This document shows positions 1 to 4,199 of a DNA stretch of 5,791 bases, one piece after another. The position numbers and the translations under genes were made by a program. The number at the start of each line of letters is the position of its first letter. Positions within the stretch are counted from its first letter, which is position 1. The stretch spans positions 1 to 5,791 of the forward strand of contig JBLFWJ010000192.1 of the NCBI GenBank assembly GCA_047611425.1, given 5' to 3'. Below the pieces are notes generated by a model. It did not search any database and was not told where the DNA came from. It saw only the letters and a program-made list of their open reading frames with translations. Origin of the DNA: JBLFWJ01 sp047611425 (lineage in GTDB: Bacteria > Bacteroidota > Bacteroidia > UBA10329).

Positions 1-61
1 GGGCATGATGACTTGTAAGCAGTTACAGAATTGGTATGCTGATGTGTAAGATTATCGTTTG

Positions 62-655
62 CTATTTCTTTTGAGCTAATTCAAGGAGCTTATCCAACGC
101 TATTCTGCCATCACCCAGCCCATTTTTAAACTGACTGACCGTAACACCCGAGACTTGCTTGAACTGGTTACTGAGGTACTGAACGCTGCTGTATCCCATC
201 TGATAACTGATTTCACTTAAGGTGTGATCGTTATAGCTGAGCAGTTCCTTTACTCTTTCAATTTTGAGCATGATGATGTACTTCTCCAACGTTACACCTG
301 TTGAATCCGAGAATATCCGACTCAAGTTGTGATATGGAACTCCAGTTCTTTCGCTCAAGTGATCGGAATTCCTAATCAGTGAATTGGCGTTATTTCCATG
401 AAAGAAAAGCTCGATTGCTGCAGTTTTAGTCTGCTCGACAATCTGCTCTGTACTATCTCGAACCACCTCAAAACCAACTGCAGGAAGGGCATCTATAAAC
501 TGTGCGAATTTATTTGGGTCTTCGTACGCAACTACAACCCGTCCTAGAGAGATTCGCTCGTGCTCTCTTAAATCTAAAGATTTAAGCATTTGCCGCACTG
601 CGATTATGCATCGCGTGCTGACCATATTTCTTAGATGTAGAACCTCTATTTGCAA
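62..655 (-). CDS. AraC-family transcriptional regulator with HMA-like N-terminal domain
   Basis: Probable cytoplasmic DNA-binding regulator. Counting from the TTG at 653-655 (197 residues), residues 3-75 resemble a small heavy-metal-associated (HMA) type domain. It opens with LHLRNMVSTRC, where relatives I recall carry MVCxRC; here the first cysteine is Ser13 and only Cys16 remains. Residues about 98-179 form the AraC double helix-turn-helix, with LSERTGVPYHNLSRIF in the first half and the hallmark LSEISYQMGYSSVQYLSNQFK in the second, then a short extension ending LLELAQKK. The start is uncertain. The frame is open back to a TTG at 718, but that stretch runs through a terminator hairpin, so 718 is unlikely. 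The first ATG (623-625) would cut away the first strand of the HMA-like domain. The TTG at 655 keeps the domain whole, although an AGGGAG lies directly against it, too close for a normal ribosome site. Target genes and ligand are unknown. The AraC call is secure. Confidence 0.9.
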   Translation of the reverse strand: MQIEVLHLRNMVSTRCIIAVRQMLKSLDLREHERISLGRVVVAYEDPNKFAQFIDALPAVGFEVVRDSTEQIVEQTKTAAIELFFHGNNANSLIRNSDHLSERTGVPYHNLSRIFSDSTGVTLEKYIIMLKIERVKELLSYNDHTLSEISYQMGYSSVQYLSNQFKQVSGVTVSQFKNGLGDGRIALDKLLELAQKK

Positions 656-667
656 CTCCCTACAAAA

Positions 668-706
668 ATGGACAAAAAACAAGGCCAGATCTATTAAGAT
701 CTGGCC
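668..706 (-). terminator. Rho-independent terminator after the lipoprotein gene
   Basis: A perfect 10-bp inverted repeat (GGCCAGATCT at 683-692 and AGATCTGGCC at 697-706) encloses a 4-base loop. On the minus strand the stem is followed by TTGTTTTTTG. The plus strand has no T-tract after the stem, so the terminator acts on minus-strand transcription. It sits 27 bases past the lipoprotein stop and ends just before the AraC gene. This separates the two transcripts and argues against the far-upstream TTG start for AraC. Confidence 0.85.
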
Positions 707-732
707 CGTTGCAATCAAATAAAGTTCAGGGG

Positions 733-1113
733 TTATTCCATTGTAATTGAAACCGTCTCAACCGTCTCATTAACGAAGTAGAAATCCTTTCCGCCATACG
801 TGGCCAGTTCCGTTTTATAGGTCGCTACCTGCGCCACACTTGGACCTGCAGTTAGACTACTCAAGTCGGAAGCAGTAAAAGCATGTGAAGTAGGATTTCC
901 AGGCACGGTCACCGATACACCTCCAACCATGAAGATTACTGAGTCCGCACCAGACAAGCTTGGAACCGTCAATGTGTAACCGTTAGCCAATGTTACAGTT
1001 GTACTACTGGTGATATCACCAACAATTGGAAAGCTGATTCCTACCTCATGGGTAAATGCTGGTACAGATCCGTTTCCGGCAACAGTCCAATTAATATCAC
1101 CTGAAATATCCAT
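733..1113 (-). CDS. C-terminal part of frameshifted lipoprotein (126 codons from an internal ATG)
   Basis: This frame encodes a Ser/Thr/Val-rich, probably all-beta sequence (for example TVTLANGYTLTVPSL and GVSVTVPGNP) with no signal peptide, transmembrane segment or cysteine. It is best read as the second half of the lipoprotein gene that starts at 1486, not as an independent protein. Its frame stays open upstream of the ATG through codons for D-N-P-S-G, and removing one T from the TT at 1129-1130 joins the two halves. The joined protein would be about 250 residues and read VPVYDNPSGMDISG across the junction. The ATG has only an AGGA touching it, so separate translation is doubtful. I do not recognise the family with certainty. 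It resembles secreted Bacteroidota lipoproteins of unknown function. Confidence 0.6.
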   Translation of the reverse strand: MDISGDINWTVAGNGSVPAFTHEVGISFPIVGDITSSTTVTLANGYTLTVPSLSGADSVIFMVGGVSVTVPGNPTSHAFTASDLSSLTAGPSVAQVATYKTELATYGGKDFYFVNETVETVSITME

Positions 1114-1132
1114 TCCTGATGGGTTATCAATA
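1114..1132 (-). other. Frameshift junction inside the lipoprotein gene
   Basis: The upstream frame reads TAT (1130-1132) then TGA (1127-1129). The downstream frame reads GAT AAC CCA TCA GGA immediately before the ATG at 1113. One extra T (one of the pair at 1129-1130) accounts for the shift, since TAT GAT AAC would be continuous. No long homopolymer is present. A stop codon of the form UGA-U at a +1 shift point recalls programmed sites such as prfB. However, the Tyr tRNA on UAU would re-pair poorly with AUU, and no strong SD-like stimulator stands just upstream. A real inactivating indel or a sequencing error is therefore more likely than recoding. Confidence 0.65.
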
Positions 1133-1486
1133 CACAGGAACCAAGGTGTAAGAACTATTAGGATTCACACCCAAAGTTCCCCCTTCACACGTCACGTCAC
1201 CACCTGAAATAAAAGTATCGTAGTTCGTTCCATCGAAGAAAACGGCTACTGCAATATTTAGGGGGATTTCGAAATCACCCACGGGAGTTGATTGAGTTGT
1301 TGATGATCTGACAGCAATTAAAGATCCGTTTCCGTCCTCAATAGTTGGAGTCGGGTTTTGCTCTACCGTTTCCTCTTCTGGTATTTCTTCCTCCTCGGTG
1401 CAACTCGTCAATCCGGTTGTAAAGGCAGCCACCAATGCAATGGAGGATGCAATTCTAATTTTGTTTTTAAGTGTTCTCGTATTCAT
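1127..1486 (-). CDS. Secreted lipoprotein, N-terminal part (frameshifted; stops early)
   Basis: The ATG at 1486 gives 119 residues. It starts with a lipoprotein signal peptide: basic N-region (RTLKNKIR), hydrophobic core at about residues 12-26 and lipobox LTSC with the acylated cysteine at 29. The mature protein begins C-TEEEEIPEEE. In Bacteroidota a short acidic stretch near the lipid-bearing cysteine can act as a lipoprotein export signal to the cell surface, so surface display is a reasonable inference. After a Pro/Glu-rich linker comes a beta-type domain (FEIPLNIAVAVFFDGTNY) that stops at VPVY and evidently continues in the other frame from 1113. A GTG 15 codons upstream was not used because the signal peptide fits the ATG directly. 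The leader is A-rich with no SD, as is usual in this phylum. As read, the truncated product would lack about half of the domain. Confidence 0.75.
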   Translation of the reverse strand: MNTRTLKNKIRIASSIALVAAFTTGLTSCTEEEEIPEEETVEQNPTPTIEDGNGSLIAVRSSTTQSTPVGDFEIPLNIAVAVFFDGTNYDTFISGGDVTCEGGTLGVNPNSSYTLVPVY

Positions 1487-1508
1487 AGCGATTTGTTTTT
1501 GTTCGCCA

Positions 1509-1536
1509 CAAATGTCCGTCTGGTCCAGCACGCAAA
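1509..1536 (-). promoter_or_regulatory. Possible Bacteroidota-type promoter for the lipoprotein gene
   Basis: On the minus strand, TTTG (1533-1536) is followed after 16 bases by GACATTTG (1509-1516). This is one mismatch from the Bacteroidota -7 element TAnnTTTG, with a roughly placed -33 TTTG. It would give a leader of about 15-20 bases before the ATG at 1486. The match is imperfect and the call is tentative. Confidence 0.3.
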
Positions 1537-1582
1537 GCCTACGCCTGAGTGTGTAATTGAGTAAGCAGATCTACGTAGTTGT

Positions 1583-3115
1583 TCAATTTGATGGTAGAAA
1601 CTCAGTCAGAACCCAGGAACCTTCTTGATGAATGATCGGTCCGAGTTCATCGTTGAATTGACATGTTTCCAAATCATCTAATCGATAATCGATACCGTAT
1701 TCTGAACCCCGATAGTTTCTTGTCTGATACAGCGTCACGGCATCATCCTTCGCGTTTTTCTTCAAATTCTCCAGCGATACGCCATATATCTTTGAATAGC
1801 GATCATACCAATCCAGCATAAATTTCGGTTCGTGAACGATGGCCGTAAAATGAATTGGAATACTCCTTTTGGCTTGGCACGAAAACGAATTATCGTTTGG
1901 TGGAACAAGAACCAAGATGTCTTTCTCCGTCTCCCCTTCTATCCATTGATGCATCTTTTCAATGTCTGGAACTTCCCGATTTCCAATCATGTATTTACCA
2001 GCACTATTTGGGATAAAAGCTGAATTCAAAAGCAACACCAATCCAGCTGTCGACAAGCCAAATAGAATTAATGAACCTGGAAGTATTCTATTAATCATCC
2101 AAGAGACCTTGGGTAATTGAACTAGAAAACCAGCGACTCCAACCGCACTTAGCAATCCAATCCAAATTGATGTTTTAAACCATTGTGTCTTTCCAATTTG
2201 AGGAAGGACATTCATCTCCAATCCAAGGGCATAAGCAAGCATTCCAACCATTCCCAAGCCCACAAAAACGAAGTAGAATCGATTCATTTTTGATTTGAGA
2301 AAAGCAAAGCTGAACAGTCCAATTGCAGCTAGACCTATTGCTTTTGCAAAATGCCCAATCGGGAATAGCGAAGGGAAGTAATGGTGATAATTCCTAAATC
2401 GAAATAGAACTTCCCAGTAGAAGCCTGATTCTAACGCCTTTTGATCGCCTTGTCTTAGCAAGACTGGCATCAGGATTAAACAAGCAACAGCAACAAAGGG
2501 AAAACTAAATTGAACAAGTGGCTTTAACTCTTTTGGATGAAGCAAGAACCTTGTTCCAACTAAAAGCATAGCAAGCTGAAGTCCAACTAACGGCTGAAAC
2601 AACGCTCCGAACCCTAGTGTTAGCCCAGCTAACAGATATTTCCCCTGCAAGAATTTCCAGAAGGAAAAAACAGCAAATGCTTTTGCCAACGTACTCGAAA
2701 TTAGCGATGGGTAAGTGATGTGGTTTCCGCCAACGGTAAATCCATAAAACACGAATAACACAAGTATTGGAGCCATCCATTTTGCTGTAGTCTTTGGAAA
2801 GAATGACTCGCTTATTCCCATGACAGAACGTGCTATAACCGTTATGCAAAGAAGCGTTAAGAGGAAACTGAAGAGTTCAATGCCGAATACAGGGTCGACT
2901 GCGAGCATCAATTGCTCGTAGTAGTATCGAACCGTGGTAATAGAATTACTGTAAGGGACGAAGTAATCCTTGGTATACAGATCTGGGTCGAGAATCTGAT
3001 AAACCTGAGGCAGATGTTCCGCCTGATCGTCCGTATTGAAATAATAACCCTTAACCAACAGGAAACAAACTGCTAAAAGCAGAGAATACAAAAAGGGTTT
3101 TAGCTGGGTGTTCAA
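1583..3115 (-). CDS. Polytopic inner-membrane protein, GT-C glycosyltransferase-like (possibly DUF6798 type)
   Basis: 510 residues. An N-terminal membrane helix (about 8-24) is followed by a presumably periplasmic loop with Asp29-Asp30 and HLPQVYQILDPDLYTKDYF. About eight to ten more helices follow (roughly 78-97, 113-130, 159-192, 200-220, 259-275, 280-300, 316-333, 343-366), then a soluble C-terminal domain (about 380-510) with VLVPPNDNSF, KRSIPI and WYDRYSKIYG. A first-loop acidic pair in a multi-helix protein is the layout of GT-C enzymes, which use lipid-linked sugar donors. The tail and the RNYHHYFP motif (241-248) remind me of proteins labelled DUF6798. Catalysis is an inference. The start is a TTG: the upstream frame has no ATG before a stop, and the first internal ATG (residue 70) would delete helix 1 and the acidic loop. 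It diverges from the response regulator gene, and the lipoprotein gene follows 96 bases downstream on the same strand. Confidence 0.8.
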   Translation of the reverse strand: MNTQLKPFLYSLLLAVCFLLVKGYYFNTDDQAEHLPQVYQILDPDLYTKDYFVPYSNSITTVRYYYEQLMLAVDPVFGIELFSFLLTLLCITVIARSVMGISESFFPKTTAKWMAPILVLFVFYGFTVGGNHITYPSLISSTLAKAFAVFSFWKFLQGKYLLAGLTLGFGALFQPLVGLQLAMLLVGTRFLLHPKELKPLVQFSFPFVAVACLILMPVLLRQGDQKALESGFYWEVLFRFRNYHHYFPSLFPIGHFAKAIGLAAIGLFSFAFLKSKMNRFYFVFVGLGMVGMLAYALGLEMNVLPQIGKTQWFKTSIWIGLLSAVGVAGFLVQLPKVSWMINRILPGSLILFGLSTAGLVLLLNSAFIPNSAGKYMIGNREVPDIEKMHQWIEGETEKDILVLVPPNDNSFSCQAKRSIPIHFTAIVHEPKFMLDWYDRYSKIYGVSLENLKKNAKDDAVTLYQTRNYRGSEYGIDYRLDDLETCQFNDELGPIIHQEGSWVLTEFLPSN

Positions 3116-3178
3116 TTTTGAGATTTCAGTATCTGAGGGCGGTCGAAATTAGGGTAAATTGGCCGTCCCTTAATCCTT
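3116..3178. promoter_or_regulatory. Divergent intergenic control region
   Basis: These 63 bases lie between the start of the membrane protein (minus) and the start of the response regulator (plus), so both promoters must be here or overlap the coding ends. Partial matches to the TAnnTTTG element occur on both strands around 3146-3161: TAAATTGG on plus and TAATTTCG on minus. Neither is convincing. No ribosome-binding sequence is visible before either start. Confidence 0.4.
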
Positions 3179-3868
3179 ATGGCGAAACACATTTTACTCG
3201 TAGAAGACGAAGAAAGTCTGCAAGACATCATCAAGCTCAATCTTGAGTTGGAGGGATATGATGTAACCTGCGTGGCTCATGGAGGTCGCGCATTAGATGT
3301 TTTCAAGGAGCGCCATTTCGATCTTATCCTTTTGGATGTAATGCTTCCGGAAGTTGACGGCTTTACCATTTGTCAAACAATAAGGTTGGAAAACACCTGG
3401 GTACCTATCCTTTTTCTTACGGCCAAAAACACAGCCGAAGACAGGATATTCGGGCTGAAAGTGGGCGGAGACGACTACCTCCAAAAGCCATTCAATCTGG
3501 AAGAATTGCTTTTAAGGGTGCAGGCGCTTTTAAAAAGATCGGAGCGTACTGCACCTGACCATGTTGATGTATTTGCTTTCGGTAATTGCGAAATCAACTT
3601 CAAATCATTTGAGATCAAGGATATAAATGGAGAATCTCATTCCTTATCACAGCGAGAGGTTAAATTGCTTAAGCTTCTGATAGATAGAAAAGGAGAAGTG
3701 GTGAGCAGGGAAACAATCCTATCAACGGTTTGGGGTTACAATGTCTTTCCAAGCACCCGTACCATCGACAATTTCATCTTGGCATTCAGAAAGTACTTCG
3801 AAAGCGACCCGAAAAATCCAAGACACTTTCTAAGCGTCAGGTCTGTAGGCTACAGATTTGTGGAATAA
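3179..3868 (+). CDS. OmpR/PhoB-family response regulator (orphan in this window)
   Basis: Cytoplasmic phosphorylation-controlled transcription factor of 229 residues, the normal length for this family. The receiver domain (about 4-118) has the acidic pocket Glu9-Asp10, the phospho-acceptor Asp53 in LILLDVMLP, the switch Thr81 in FLTAKN and Lys103 in QKPF, so all key residues are present. The winged-helix DNA-binding domain (about 130-228) shows LSQREVKLLKLL, the recognition-helix region TRTIDNFILAFRKYF and the closing SVRSVGYRF. The ATG at 3179 begins directly before the first receiver strand (MAKHILLVEDE). No histidine kinase is next to it: the upstream gene is divergent and a two-way terminator lies about 80 bases downstream, so it is probably transcribed alone and takes its signal from a kinase encoded elsewhere. 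The regulon is unknown. Confidence 0.96.
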   Translation: MAKHILLVEDEESLQDIIKLNLELEGYDVTCVAHGGRALDVFKERHFDLILLDVMLPEVDGFTICQTIRLENTWVPILFLTAKNTAEDRIFGLKVGGDDYLQKPFNLEELLLRVQALLKRSERTAPDHVDVFAFGNCEINFKSFEIKDINGESHSLSQREVKLLKLLIDRKGEVVSRETILSTVWGYNVFPSTRTIDNFILAFRKYFESDPKNPRHFLSVRSVGYRFVE

Positions 3869-3898
3869 AAAAAGCTCCACCCCGGAAAAGGTGGAGCT
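3867..3898 (-). terminator. Hairpin terminator facing the minus strand, overlapping the response regulator stop codon
   Basis: A perfect 9-bp stem (AGCTCCACC at 3873-3881 and GGTGGAGCT at 3890-3898) has an 8-base loop. Its strong T-tract exists only on the minus strand, made by the seven A residues at 3867-3873, the first two of which belong to the TAA of the response regulator. On the plus strand the stem is followed by AAGAATCC, so it would not be a standard terminator there. It looks like a second-line stop for transcription coming from the right. Confidence 0.75.
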
Positions 3899-3946
3899 AA
3901 GAATCCCGGGTTATTTTAATCAATTTGTTTGTAATCAGCCCAAAAC

Positions 3947-3981
3947 AAAAAAAGCATCCGTCTGAGGCGGATGCTTTTTTT
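3947..3981. terminator. Bidirectional rho-independent terminator
   Basis: Arms of seven A residues plus GCATCCG (3947-3960) and CGGATGC plus seven T residues (3968-3981) form a perfect 14-bp inverted repeat with a 7-base loop. Both strands get a GC-rich stem followed by seven T residues. It lies between the convergent response regulator (plus) and small-peptide gene (minus) and should end transcription from both sides. Confidence 0.92.
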
Positions 3982-3997
3982 AAACGAAAGATGATCT

Positions 3998-4147
3998 CTA
4001 CCTCCACCAACGCAATGGATTGAGTTTTTTGAATGAGCTCTCAGGATCACCACCCGGCCCAAAACTCATCATTACCATGCTTATCTCGTTGTCTACTTTC
4101 TCCTTGGTTACAGCTGGTTTGCTGTACTTTTTCTTTGCGTTTTTCAT
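3998..4147 (-). CDS. Small 49-residue peptide of unknown function (KKKYSKP...VDNEISMVMMS type)
   Basis: An ATG at 4145-4147 and a TAG at 3998-4000 enclose 49 codons. The N-terminus is strongly basic (KNAKKKYSKPAVTKEKV). A VDNEISMVMMS core is followed by a GPGGDPESS segment and the C-terminus KKLNPLRWWR, rich in basic and aromatic residues. There is no signal peptide or membrane helix. The layout of a basic KYxKP start, a VDxEISxVMMS block and a Gly/Pro-rich variable tail is one I associate with short uncharacterised Bacteroidota proteins; that is memory, not a search. It lies 52 bases downstream of the T9SS-secreted protein on the same strand and just before the two-way terminator, so it may be the last gene of that transcript. 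A ribosome site is not evident; A/T-rich sequence precedes the ATG. A modified-peptide precursor is possible, but no maturation enzyme is present here. Confidence 0.65.
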   Translation of the reverse strand: MKNAKKKYSKPAVTKEKVDNEISMVMMSFGPGGDPESSFKKLNPLRWWR

Positions 4148-4157
4148 TTTTTAAAAA

Positions 4158-4187
4158 GTTGCGAGTTTATAGTTACGAGTTTCGAGT
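4158..4187. repeat. Short degenerate CGAGTTT direct repeat
   Basis: Between the small peptide and the T9SS protein gene, the plus strand reads GTTGCGAGTTT (4158-4168), GTTACGAGTTT (4172-4182) and then CGAGT (4183-4187). These are two near-identical 11-base units and a partial third. Short motifs of this kind recur in Bacteroidota intergenic DNA in my experience. Function unknown. Confidence 0.4.
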
Positions 4188-4199
4188 CGGTACTGCCGA

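Noticed and set aside
1..61. Possible gene end at the left edge
   Set aside because: Only 61 bases are visible downstream of the AraC stop, with no clear coding frame, hairpin or T-tract.
1127..1132. Programmed +1 frameshift like prfB
   Set aside because: The UGA context is suggestive, but Tyr-tRNA re-pairing from UAU to AUU is poor and no strong SD-like stimulator sits just upstream. Kept only as the least likely explanation.
1358..1564. 68-codon plus-strand frame
   Set aside because: It is antisense to the lipoprotein signal peptide region and has no recognisable domain or start signal.
1571..1578. CTACGTAG palindrome just after the membrane protein stop
   Set aside because: It is only 8 bp with no loop and no T-tract on either strand, so it is not supported as a terminator or operator.
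2505..2849. 114-codon minus-strand frame
   Set aside because: It overlaps the membrane protein in another frame of the same strand, and the membrane protein has the coherent helices and motifs.
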